Positions 28,265-36,624 of a stretch of DNA of 52,175 nucleotides are shown here, piece by piece. Origin of the DNA: Telmatospirillum sp. (GTDB taxonomy: Bacteria > Pseudomonadota > Alphaproteobacteria > Rhodospirillales > Magnetospirillaceae); NCBI GenBank assembly GCA_009712185.1, contig WASQ01000103.1:1-52175 (forward strand). Direction: 5' to 3'. The position numbers were made by a program, and so were the translations under genes. The notes beneath the pieces were generated by a model, which did not search any database, had not been told where the DNA came from, and worked only from the letters and a program-made list of their open reading frames with translations. Within the stretch, counting starts at the first letter, position 1. Each line of letters opens with the position of its first letter.

Positions 28265-29544
28265 AAGCCCTCCCGATGACAGAAAACCCATCCAAAGCCG
28301 TTTCTCCGTCCGTTGCGGCGGATCCCCCCCGCTCATCGGCATCCGACAACCGGCTCCGAACCGGACTCCTCCGCGCCATCACCGGGGTGGCGATCCTCGG
28401 CGGGATCGCGTGGGGAGCCTCCTATTGGACCGATGGACGATGGCATGTCACCACCGACGACGCCTATGTGGCGGGCGACCTGATTCCGGTGACCCCGCAG
28501 ATCCAGGGAACAATCGTTTCGATTGCCGCCGACGACGGAGATCTCGTCCAGGCCGGACAAACGCTGGTCGGCCTCGATCCGACCGACGGCGATATCGCCG
28601 TCGAGGCGGCGGAAGCCAATCTGGCCACCACGGTCCGCAAGGTTCGCGGTCTTTACAGCAACGCGAACGGCGCCCGGGACGCGCTTGACGGCGCCCGGGC
28701 GGAGGTGACGGCGCGCGCCGCCGCCATGGAGAGGGCCCGGGCGGATTATGACCGGCGTCGCAATCTCGCCCGGTCGGGCGCCGTCTCGTCCGAGGATCTG
28801 GCCCATGCGGGAGACGCCCTGACCGCCGCCCGATCGGCCCTGACATCGGCCGGAAGCACGCTCGCGACGCTGCGCCGGCAGTTTCAGGCGACCAACGCCT
28901 TGGTCGATGCAACCGTTCCGGCGTCGCATCCGGATGTCAAGGCGGCGGCGGCCCGGTTGCGGACGGCGCTGCTGGACCAGGCGCGAACCGCCGTGCGGTC
29001 TCCGGTCACGGGCTATGTCGCCAAACGGACAGCCCAGATCGGCCAGCGACGGCAACCCGGCGACCCATTGATGGCGGTGGTGCCGCTCCGTCAGGCCTGG
29101 ATCGACGCGAATTTCAGTGAAACCCAACTCGTGGATCTGCGGATCGGTCAGCCGGTCGAGATCCGTTCCGATCTTTACGGCGGGATCGTCCGCTATTCCG
29201 GTAAAGTCCAGAGTATCGGCGTCGGCACGGGCAGCGCCTTCGCCCTGCTTCCGGCCCAGAACGCCACCGGCAACTGGATCAAGATCGTTCAGCGCATTCC
29301 GGTCCGGATCGTCTTCACCGACCCGCAACAAATTCTCGATCATCCGGTCCGGATCGGCATGTCGATGCGGGTCGATGTCGATGTCCATGCCCGGGGCGGC
29401 GCGATGCTGCCGGCCGCGCCCCCGGCCCGGCCATTGGCCGTCAGCGCCCTGTACCGGCAGCAACTCGCCGCCGGCGACGCACGGATCGCCGCGATCATCC
29501 AGGCGAACGGTGACATGTCCGTCGCGCCTCCGGTGGTGCCATGA
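28261..29544 (+). CDS. HlyD/EmrA-type periplasmic adaptor of the efflux pump
   Basis: 427 aa. An N-terminal inner-membrane anchor (about 37-55) is followed by a first barrel-sandwich half (DDAYVAGDLIPVTPQIQGTI, the EmrA signature, with DGDLVQAGQTLVGLD), a coiled-coil hairpin (about 110-225), the second lipoyl half (ARTAVRSPVTGYVAKRTAQIG) and a beta-barrel (AWIDANFSETQLVDLRIGQ). It connects the MFS transporter to the outer-membrane channel. It overlaps genes on both sides by 4 nt, showing tight translational coupling. The first ATG is used; an ATG 5 codons on is possible. Confidence 0.93.
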   Translation: MKALPMTENPSKAVSPSVAADPPRSSASDNRLRTGLLRAITGVAILGGIAWGASYWTDGRWHVTTDDAYVAGDLIPVTPQIQGTIVSIAADDGDLVQAGQTLVGLDPTDGDIAVEAAEANLATTVRKVRGLYSNANGARDALDGARAEVTARAAAMERARADYDRRRNLARSGAVSSEDLAHAGDALTAARSALTSAGSTLATLRRQFQATNALVDATVPASHPDVKAAAARLRTALLDQARTAVRSPVTGYVAKRTAQIGQRRQPGDPLMAVVPLRQAWIDANFSETQLVDLRIGQPVEIRSDLYGGIVRYSGKVQSIGVGTGSAFALLPAQNATGNWIKIVQRIPVRIVFTDPQQILDHPVRIGMSMRVDVDVHARGGAMLPAAPPARPLAVSALYRQQLAAGDARIAAIIQANGDMSVAPPVVP

Positions 29545-31076
29545 GCCGTTCGGCCACGCAGCCGGGCGCCGGTCCGTTCCGCCCGCCGAGCGTCCCTTTC
29601 GCCACCATCGGGCTGGCGCTGGCGGTCTTCATGCAGGTGCTGGACGGCACGATCGCCAACGTCGCCCTGCCGACCATCGCCGGCAATCTGGGCGTCAGCC
29701 CCAATCAGGGCACCTGGGTGATCACCACCTTTTCTGTCGCGAACGCGATCGCCCTGCCGCTGACCGGTTTCCTGGTCCGCCGTTTCGGTCAGGTCCCGCT
29801 GTTCCTGGCGGCGACCCTGGCCTTCACGCTGGCGTCGCTTCTCTGCGGGACCGCGCAAAGCCTCGAAATGCTGGTGCTTTTCCGGGCTTTGCAGGGAGCC
29901 GTCGCCGGGCCGATGATCCCGACGACGCAGGCGCTGATGCTGTCGATCTATCCCCCGGACCAGCGGGGACTGGCGCTGTCCCTGATTGCCATGGTGACGG
30001 TCGTCGCACCGATCGCCGGCCCTCTGCTGGGCGGCTGGATCACCGAAAGCTATTCCTGGCGATGGGCCTTCTTCATCAATATCCCGGTGGGGCTGTTCGC
30101 CTGTCTGACGACCGCCCGCCAGATGCGGGGACGGCCGGAAATGACGGAACCGGCCCGGGTCGATGTCTGGGGTCTGGTCGCGCTGGTCGTCGGCGTCGGC
30201 GCGCTGCAACTGGTGCTCGACAAAGGCAATGACGAGGACTGGTTCCACTCCACCGCGATCATCGGGGCGACGATCGCGGCGGTGCTCGGGATCGCAGTCT
30301 TTCTGGTGCTGGAACTGACCGAACGCCATCCGATCGTCGATCTGCGCCTTTTCCGGCATCGGAATTTCGCCATCGGCGGTCTCACGCTGATGCTGGCCTA
30401 CTCCGCCTTTTTCGCCGTCAATGTCATCGTTCCCCTGTGGCTCCAGAGAACGCTGGGCTATACAGCCCTCTGGGCGGGCCTCGCGGTCGCCCCGATGGGC
30501 CTCGTTCCGATCGCCCTGACGTCCGTCATGGGACGCCATGCCCGGCGTTTCAACATGCGCCTGCTCGTCAGCGTCGCCTTCGCGATCCTCGGGACGGCCT
30601 CGGTCCTGCGCTCCGGATTCGTGGTTCAGACCGGCTTCCCGCATATCGCGTGGATCCAGTTGCTGCAAGGGCTGGGGCTGGCGCTGTTCACCATGCCGAT
30701 CAATTCCATCCTGCTGTCCGATCTGGGGCCCGATGAGATCGCCGCCGGATCCGGTCTCGCCACCTTCCTGAGAACGATGGGGGCCAGCTTCGCGGTGTCG
30801 GTGACGACCCTGCTGTGGGACCGCCGGACGGTGTTCCACCACGCGATCCTGGCGGACCAGATCAGCCTCCATGATCCCGCCACCCGTCAGGCATTGGCGG
30901 GCATCGCGCCCGGCCAGCCTCTTCTGGCGGACGCCCTGCTCAACGAAACGATCGGGCGTCAGGCGGAACAGATCGCCTTCAACGAGGTCTCGTTCGCCCT
31001 GGGCTGCGTGTTCCTGGCGGCGATCGCCCTGGTCTGGCTGACGAAGCCTGCGTCCGGCGCCGGCCCGCGCCGATAG
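29541..31076 (+). CDS. DHA2-family MFS drug transporter (EmrB-like)
   Basis: 511 aa, 14 predicted membrane helices. Motifs: MQVLDGTIANVALPTIAGNL (TM1, motif D1 with its Asp) and WVITTFSVANAIALPLTGFL (TM2), then the loop-2/3 motif RRFGQVPLFL; motif C lies around IAMVTVVAPIAGPLLGGWI. It exports hydrophobic compounds using the proton gradient and, with the lipoprotein channel and adaptor, spans the whole envelope. The substrate is unknown. The divergent AraC regulator is the likely control. Confidence 0.94.
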   Translation: MSRSATQPGAGPFRPPSVPFATIGLALAVFMQVLDGTIANVALPTIAGNLGVSPNQGTWVITTFSVANAIALPLTGFLVRRFGQVPLFLAATLAFTLASLLCGTAQSLEMLVLFRALQGAVAGPMIPTTQALMLSIYPPDQRGLALSLIAMVTVVAPIAGPLLGGWITESYSWRWAFFINIPVGLFACLTTARQMRGRPEMTEPARVDVWGLVALVVGVGALQLVLDKGNDEDWFHSTAIIGATIAAVLGIAVFLVLELTERHPIVDLRLFRHRNFAIGGLTLMLAYSAFFAVNVIVPLWLQRTLGYTALWAGLAVAPMGLVPIALTSVMGRHARRFNMRLLVSVAFAILGTASVLRSGFVVQTGFPHIAWIQLLQGLGLALFTMPINSILLSDLGPDEIAAGSGLATFLRTMGASFAVSVTTLLWDRRTVFHHAILADQISLHDPATRQALAGIAPGQPLLADALLNETIGRQAEQIAFNEVSFALGCVFLAAIALVWLTKPASGAGPRR

Positions 31077-31255
31077 AGAAGACGACGATGACGGCGGATG
31101 CAGGCCGGACAAGGCGTTTCCGGGACGATCCTGGCCACATCCCGCTATTCTTTGGCCGGACGCCGTTATCGCCCCGGCCGGCGTCGCCGGCATCATGGAG
31201 GAGCGGGGCGTGACGGCCCCGCCTCCCTCTCCTCATATCGAAAGGACGGCCGCCG

Positions 31256-31657
31256 ATGACCCTGCCGGAGACGATTTTCGAGGTCCACGACATATCCGGA
31301 TTTCCCGTCGTGCGAACGCGTCCGGACGCCGCGCGCCCGGGCTATGCGGCGCAATGGGAAATCGAGATGGACGCCCTTGTCGCCCGGGGGGTCCCGTTCG
31401 TCATTGTCTTCGACGGACCACGGCCGGAGGAGACGCATGAGGACCGCAAGCGGCGCGGCCTGTGGCTGAAACACAACCGGCAACGCCTCGGCGCCCTGTG
31501 CCGGGCGCTCATCAGCGTCGAGCCGGACCCCATGCAACGGACGGCCCTGGACGCCCGGTCGGCCATGGCCGAAAAGGCCTTTGGCATCCCGTCACGGGTG
31601 GTCGCCTCCGCCACCGAGGCCGGAGACGCGGCGCGGGCCGCCCTGTCCGTGCCCTGA
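31256..31657 (+). CDS. Conserved-looking small protein of unknown function
   Basis: 133 aa, no signal or membrane helix. The composition is that of a real alpha/beta protein: TIFEVHDISGFPVVRTRP, then EIEMDALVARGVPFVIVFDG, HEDRKRRGLWLKHNRQRLG and a long C-terminal helix with AEKAFGIPSRVVAS. I do not recognise the family; the strand-helix order loosely recalls STAS-like folds, which is speculation. ATG 31256 has AAGGA about 11 nt upstream. It lies 179 nt after the efflux operon on the same strand and just before the CRISPR array, which runs the other way. Confidence 0.6.
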   Translation: MTLPETIFEVHDISGFPVVRTRPDAARPGYAAQWEIEMDALVARGVPFVIVFDGPRPEETHEDRKRRGLWLKHNRQRLGALCRALISVEPDPMQRTALDARSAMAEKAFGIPSRVVASATEAGDAARAALSVP

Positions 31658-31753
31658 GACGGAGCGGGACGTGGCGGGGCGGGGCGGGGCGGGGCGCCGA
31701 CGCTTATCCGCCAGCCGTCCCGCCGTCCATGCCCCGGGTTCCCAACCCGGACT

Positions 31754-33432
31754 TCGCATCGACCGGGCCCCGCGTGGGGAGCGACATCCGCAAAAAGGCC
31801 AGCACGGTCTTCACCTTCGACGTTTCGATCCACGCCCCCGCGTGGGGAGCGACTTTCGTCCGCCAATGCGGCGGCGCGGCTCTTGCAGTTTCGATCCACG
31901 CCCCCGCGTGGGGAGCGACCACATCATCAGGCTGGCCGTCATCTCGAACATGTTTCGATCCACGCCCCCGCGTGGGGAGCGACCGTGCGGAAGGCCCACA
32001 CTTGACCAGAGCCAAAGGTTTCGATCCACGCCCCCGCGTGGGGAGCGACGCGCGCGACTGCCCGCGGGCGGCATCTCCCGCCTGTTTCGATCCACGCCCC
32101 CGCGTGGGGAGCGACCAACAGCTATGTATCGTCCAATCTCAGCGCCACCGTTTCGATCCACGCCCCCGCGTGGGGAGCGACAGCTGTCGTGCCCTTTGAG
32201 TGGATGCGGGACGCGGTTTCGATCCACGCCCCCGCGTGGGGAGCGACGCAGGGACCACGATCATTCGCTTTGGGATGGGCGGTTTCGATCCACGCCCCCG
32301 CGTGGGGAGCGACAGAGACTGGACATCCGGCGTCATGCCCTGTTCGCGTTTCGATCCACGCCCCCGCGTGGGGAGCGACGTATTCGGCCTGGACGTCGAA
32401 GACGCCGTCGGCGTTTCGATCCACGCCCCCGCGTGGGGAGCGACTGCCTGCAACGTGGCGCACAGCCAGCACATGGTGGTTTCGATCCACGCCCCCGCGT
32501 GGGGAGCGACAACCATGTTCAAATCAAATACAATTGAAATGGTGTTTCGATCCACGCCCCCGCGTGGGGAGCGACGGACAGGGCAGTCGCCTGAGCATTC
32601 GCAGCCGTGTTTCGATCCACGCCCCCGCGTGGGGAGCGACGAGACCTTCATGGTCTTCGCGGAGATCTTTGCAGTTTCGATCCACGCCCCCGCGTGGGGA
32701 GCGACATGGGCAGCGGCACCACCGGTGTAGCGTGTGCACGTTTCGATCCACGCCCCCGCGTGGGGAGCGACTGCTCACCATCGCGTCGGTCAGGGTATTT
32801 CCAGAAGTTTCGATCCACGCCCCCGCGTGGGGAGCGACTAATGGCCGTTTATTACTTTCCATTACTTAAAGTGTTTCGATCCACGCCCCCGCGTGGGGAG
32901 CGACCTGCGCGAGACATAAATTAAGATCCTTAAATATGGTTTCGATCCACGCCCCCGCGTGGGGAGCGACTCTGCGGTTTCTCTAAAATCGCGAAAATTT
33001 TTAAGTTTCGATCCACGCCCCCGCGTGGGGAGCGACGCCCTCGATATAAACTTTCGAGCCCTTTTTAAGGTTTCGATCCACGCCCCCGCGTGGGGAGCGA
33101 CCTCTTCAAGTGCTGACGGCCAGGGCAAAGGCGGTGTTTCGATCCACGCCCCCGCGTGGGGAGCGACGTCACGGCCAGACGCCACACCAATGGCCGTTCG
33201 TCGTTTCGATCCACGCCCCCGCGTGGGGAGCGACCTTCAGCAATGGCCGCAGCTCTCTCTGTGTGAGCGTTTCGATCCACGCCCCCGCGTGGGGAGCGAC
33301 TATCACACCGGCCCGAAAGGGTCACCCGAAGCAATGTTTCGATCCACGCCCCCGCGTGGGGAGCGACGAGCATGACAACCATCGATGCCAATCTTATCGA
33401 GTTTCGATCCACGCCCCCGCGTGGGGAGCGAC
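31754..33432 (-). CRISPR. Type I-C CRISPR array, 25 repeats plus a degenerate terminal repeat
   Basis: 25 copies of a 32-bp repeat (plus strand GTTTCGATCC...GGGAGCGAC, with a CCCCGCGTGGGG dyad) run from 31822 to 33432 and appear identical throughout. Spacers are 32-36 nt, mostly 34. A 26th, degenerate copy at 31754-31785 keeps the last 18 bases only and marks the old, leader-distal end. In the usual I-C orientation the repeat reads GTCGCTCCCC...GATCGAAAC, so the array is transcribed on the minus strand. It follows cas2, with the leader at 33433-33638 and the newest spacer at 33368-33400. Cas5 of type I-C cuts at such repeats. Several open frames across the array are repeat artefacts. Confidence 0.98.
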
Positions 33433-33638
33433 GCCCTACCCGATAACATGCTAATATAATTCGCAAAAGTCGCCAGATTGGGCGAGCGGGAGAGATGGCC
33501 GGTCCGGTCTTCCGGCCGCACCCGGACAAAAATCCGTTTTTATTCACGATATCAAAGAGTTACGGCAGGTGCGAACCGATCAGGGATTTTTGACACGCTT
33601 GAGGTTCGCGAAACCATCGGCAGGCCGTCTCGCATCCC
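33433..33638 (-). promoter_or_regulatory. CRISPR leader
   Basis: 206 bp between the cas2 stop and the first repeat, without a gene. It is AT-richer than its surroundings, with A/T runs at 33530-33545 and a TATATT box on the minus strand (about 33452-33457) close to the array, suitable as a -10 element although no good -35 is seen. Leaders in this position hold the array promoter and the integration signals read by Cas1-Cas2. Confidence 0.75.
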
Positions 33639-33929
33639 CTAAATCAGGAGCACACCGTTCAGGTCGTCTGCCGGCTTGGCTCCGACATGGTCAATTTTGC
33701 GCCGCCAGTTCGCCCCCAGGTAATAATAACGAAGGCTGTCCAGCGCCGGATCGATGATCGCCTCCAGCCGGGCTTTCAGGGTCACCCATTGGGCCGGCTC
33801 AAGTTCGATTTCGAACACCGAGTTCTGAACCCGCTGGCCGTAATCCTGGCAGGCCCTGGCGACCTTGCGCAACCGTCGGGCGCCGCCCGGTTCAACGGTA
33901 TTCACGTCATAGGTCACCAGCACCATCAT
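33639..33929 (-). CDS. cas2: CRISPR-associated endoribonuclease-fold protein Cas2
   Basis: 96 aa. It begins MMVLVTYDVNT with the conserved Asp8 of the ferredoxin-like fold, and continues with ARACQDYGQRVQNSVFEIEL and the C-terminal strand region. Cas2 dimers bridge two Cas1 dimers in the spacer-integration complex. The open frame extends up to 34013, but translation most likely starts at ATG 33929 (AGGAAG 6 nt upstream) or the adjacent ATG at 33926. It begins 10 nt after cas1 and is the last gene before the leader and array. Confidence 0.96.
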   Translation of the reverse strand: MMVLVTYDVNTVEPGGARRLRKVARACQDYGQRVQNSVFEIELEPAQWVTLKARLEAIIDPALDSLRYYYLGANWRRKIDHVGAKPADDLNGVLLI

Positions 33930-33939
33930 CGCCCGCTTC

Positions 33940-34974
33940 CTATTTCCAGAACCAGGGGGGATAGGCGTCCAGGTCGCCCCGCAGATGGCGGGCCAGCAAC
34001 TGGGCCTGAACATAAGGAACCAGACCCAACGGAAGACTTTCCTCCAGAAACGGGTGCTGGCGTTCCTCCTTCTTGCGCTCCTGCCACGCGGTCAGGACGG
34101 TCTTGCGGGCGTCGTCGCTCATGATCACGGCCCCGCCGTCCCGCGCCTCGAAGTCCTTGGCGCTCAACTGGCGGCGGTTGACCAGCGACAGGGCCAAACG
34201 GTCCACCAGAACGGGGCGCAATTCCTCCATCAGGTCGAGAGCCAGACTGGGACGGCCCGGCCGGTCGCGGTGCAGAAAGCCCACGGCGGGATCAAGCCCG
34301 ACCGTCTCGGCGGCGGCGCGGCAGTCATGAGTGAGGAGGGTATAGAGAAACGACAGCAGCGCGTTGACGGGATCAAGTGGCGGCCGGCGCGAACGGCCGT
34401 GAAAGACGAACCCGGCGTCGTCCGAACGGATCAGATGGTTGAAGACCCCGAAATACAGGGCGGCTGCCTCTCCTTCCGCACCGCGCAAGCTGTCAACATC
34501 GTCGGTCGACACCGCCACATTGCGCAGGATTTGCGCCATGCGTCCGATGGCGTTATCCAGTGCCGCGATCTGGCCGGAAGTGTAGTCCCCCCGATAGTCT
34601 CGCAGTGCCCGCATCAGGACGGAGCGCTGGTTGGAAACCTTCCCGATGACAAGGCTCTTGACGATCTCCCCGGGCCGCTCGGACATCCTGTATTGGGCGC
34701 GGCGCAAGAGGACATTGCCGCTGACCGGGCCTTCGACCCGGGCCTGGAAGCGCCCGGCGCGATCCAGCAGGACGATGCTGATCCCGTGAGAGGCACAAGC
34801 CTGCATCAAGGCCGGAGAAACGTAGATCCCGCCAAACACCACCACCGAGGCCAGCATATGAAAAGGCACCCGGCCTTTTTCCGCGCCATCGACCTCGGCG
34901 ACCAGATTTTCACCGTCCTTGCGCAGGCCGGCGCCTTCGGTGGTGACATAAATCGTGTTGAGCAGCTTTTTCAT
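33940..34974 (-). CDS. cas1: CRISPR integrase Cas1
   Basis: 344 aa, normal for I-C Cas1. The N-terminal beta domain begins MKKLLNTIYVTTEGAGL. The catalytic helical domain has the expected metal ligands: Glu167 in RGAEGEAAALYF, His235 in GFLHRDRPGRPSL and Asp247/Glu250 in LALDLMEELRP. Cas1 with Cas2 inserts new spacers at the leader end. Its start overlaps the cas4 stop by 4 nt. Confidence 0.98.
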   Translation of the reverse strand: MKKLLNTIYVTTEGAGLRKDGENLVAEVDGAEKGRVPFHMLASVVVFGGIYVSPALMQACASHGISIVLLDRAGRFQARVEGPVSGNVLLRRAQYRMSERPGEIVKSLVIGKVSNQRSVLMRALRDYRGDYTSGQIAALDNAIGRMAQILRNVAVSTDDVDSLRGAEGEAAALYFGVFNHLIRSDDAGFVFHGRSRRPPLDPVNALLSFLYTLLTHDCRAAAETVGLDPAVGFLHRDRPGRPSLALDLMEELRPVLVDRLALSLVNRRQLSAKDFEARDGGAVIMSDDARKTVLTAWQERKKEERQHPFLEESLPLGLVPYVQAQLLARHLRGDLDAYPPWFWK

Positions 34975-35666
34975 GCCCCGGCCCCGTCATCGGACAACAA
35001 GGTGTTCAGCATCTGATCGCGCCATTGGCGCGCCGGCCTCGCGACGGCCTTGGGGCGACACAGGTCAACCAGGGAGCAAGCCCGGCAGCGATCCGTGTGA
35101 GACACCGGCGGCGGTGTTTCCCGGCTGGCGAACAACCTGCGCAGGTCGGCAATGGTGTCCCGGGTCAGGACGCGCAGGGCCTCATCGAAAGAAACCACGA
35201 CGCGACGTTTGGTTTCGGCGTAATAGAGCGCCCCTTCGGGCACCGGCCGTCCGGTCATCTCCTCCAGGCAAAGGGCCTGGGCGCAAAGCTGGACCTCGTC
35301 GGCGCGGTGCAGCTTGGCCTTGCCGCGCTTGTATTCGACCGGATAGGCCGTCTGCGTTTCATCCCCGCCCTTGTGGAACTCGACCAGATCGGCGGTTCCG
35401 GCAATACCCAGGCTTCGGGCGGACAGGGGCAACGCCATCACCCGCCGGACGCCACGCGCCTTGCGTTCGCCCATTTTATCGGCGGATATGTGCAGCACAT
35501 GTCCCTCGGCGGTGAAGCGGTTTTCCTCCCATAGCCGCTCCAGATGAATGAGCGCCGCCTGACGCAGGCAATAGACCGCGTGTTGCAGAGCCGACAACGG
35601 GATGGGGTCGCCATCCCGGTCCCCATCCCGATCGTCGTCATGGAGCGGCGGGCCATCGCCGGACAT
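34971..35666 (-). CDS. cas4: CRISPR-associated nuclease Cas4
   Basis: 231 aa. A RecB-like nuclease core (His56, Asp93 in GTADLVEF, Glu111 and Lys113 in PVEYKRGK, then the QLCAQALCLEE helix) is flanked by the cysteines of a 4Fe-4S cluster: Cys33 and Cys194, Cys197, Cys203 (CRACSLVDLC). In type I-C, Cas4 works with Cas1-Cas2 to select and trim prespacers next to the correct PAM. The N-terminus has an unusual Asp/Arg-rich stretch (residues 9-20). It starts 4 nt after the cas7 stop. Confidence 0.96.
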   Translation of the reverse strand: MSGDGPPLHDDDRDGDRDGDPIPLSALQHAVYCLRQAALIHLERLWEENRFTAEGHVLHISADKMGERKARGVRRVMALPLSARSLGIAGTADLVEFHKGGDETQTAYPVEYKRGKAKLHRADEVQLCAQALCLEEMTGRPVPEGALYYAETKRRVVVSFDEALRVLTRDTIADLRRLFASRETPPPVSHTDRCRACSLVDLCRPKAVARPARQWRDQMLNTLLSDDGAGA

Positions 35667-35670
35667 GGTC

Positions 35671-36624
35671 CTAGATCCGTTCGACGATTTCCACGCCGGC
35701 GGGCAGGTTCTCCCGGTCGATCCTCACCTGATAGTCGGCGAAGCCGCGCGCCGGGGGGCGGTTATCGATGGCGGGATCGTTGAGGGTTCGGAACTCGCCG
35801 TCGATGTTCCTGCCGACCGTGACGCGGTCGAACAGGGCATGCGCCGGGGCGTTTCCCAGGGCCGTTTCATGCTTGAAGACGATCAGCTTGCGCACCGCCA
35901 TCTCGCCGCGCGCCGCCGAACGGTCATGCTCGAACATGTTCCCGATGGCGTCCCACAACAGGTCGAGATCGGCCTCGGAAAAGCCGGTGCGTTCGGACAG
36001 CTTTGCCGAAACGAACCCATGGGCGCGATAGAGACCATAGGGAACGATATGCTTGCGGCCCATGGTCCGGTTTTCGGTGCGCCCGTTGGCATCGCCGCCG
36101 TCCTGTTGCGCCGCCTTTTCCTTCTCGCTGGTGGCGGCCATGCGGGTGATGGAGATTTCCAGCGGCACGATGGGTTCGACGGATTGTGCGAAGGAGAACT
36201 GCACGGGACCACGCACCTGACCGCAATTGATCCCGGTGCTCATCACCGCGCCGAAGGTCCGCACGTCGAAGAAATTCTCGCACATGAAGGCGCGCAGTTT
36301 CTGGGCCTCCGCATCGCTTTGGGGATTGAGCGCCTTGTCCTTCGCGACCTTCGCGTCGTCAGGGCGCAGGGCGGCATAGGCCTTGCGGTGCTGGTCATTG
36401 AGGATGGCCCCTTCCCGCACATAGATATGGAAACCGCTGTCCTCGCCTTTGGCCAGTTCCACATAATTGCGGACTTTCCGTTTCAGACTGACATCGGAAA
36501 CAAGACCATGATTGGTCTCGGGATCGAGGCGCGGCATGTTGCCGGCATCGGGATCGCCGTTGGGATTGCCGTTGGCGACGTCGAACAGCACCACAAAATC
36601 GTGGCGTTGAGTGAGATGGCTCAT
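35671..36624 (-). CDS. cas7: Type I-C Cascade backbone protein Cas7 (Csd2)
   Basis: 317 aa. The N-terminal RRM-like strand RHDFVVLFDVANGNPNGDPD and the following NMPRLDPETNHGLVSDVSLK are typical of Csd2, and GAVMSTGINCGQVRGPVQF appears at mid-length. Several copies polymerise along the crRNA spacer and form the filament that pairs with target DNA. The start overlaps the cas8c stop by 4 nt (ATGA). Confidence 0.97.
   Translation of the reverse strand: MSHLTQRHDFVVLFDVANGNPNGDPDAGNMPRLDPETNHGLVSDVSLKRKVRNYVELAKGEDSGFHIYVREGAILNDQHRKAYAALRPDDAKVAKDKALNPQSDAEAQKLRAFMCENFFDVRTFGAVMSTGINCGQVRGPVQFSFAQSVEPIVPLEISITRMAATSEKEKAAQQDGGDANGRTENRTMGRKHIVPYGLYRAHGFVSAKLSERTGFSEADLDLLWDAIGNMFEHDRSAARGEMAVRKLIVFKHETALGNAPAHALFDRVTVGRNIDGEFRTLNDPAIDNRPPARGFADYQVRIDRENLPAGVEIVERI

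Noticed and set aside
31462-33547. Several open frames across the array with repeating FDPRPRVGSD, IHAPAWGAT or STPPRGER units
   Set aside because: The peptide repeats are translations of the CRISPR repeat in its different frames.
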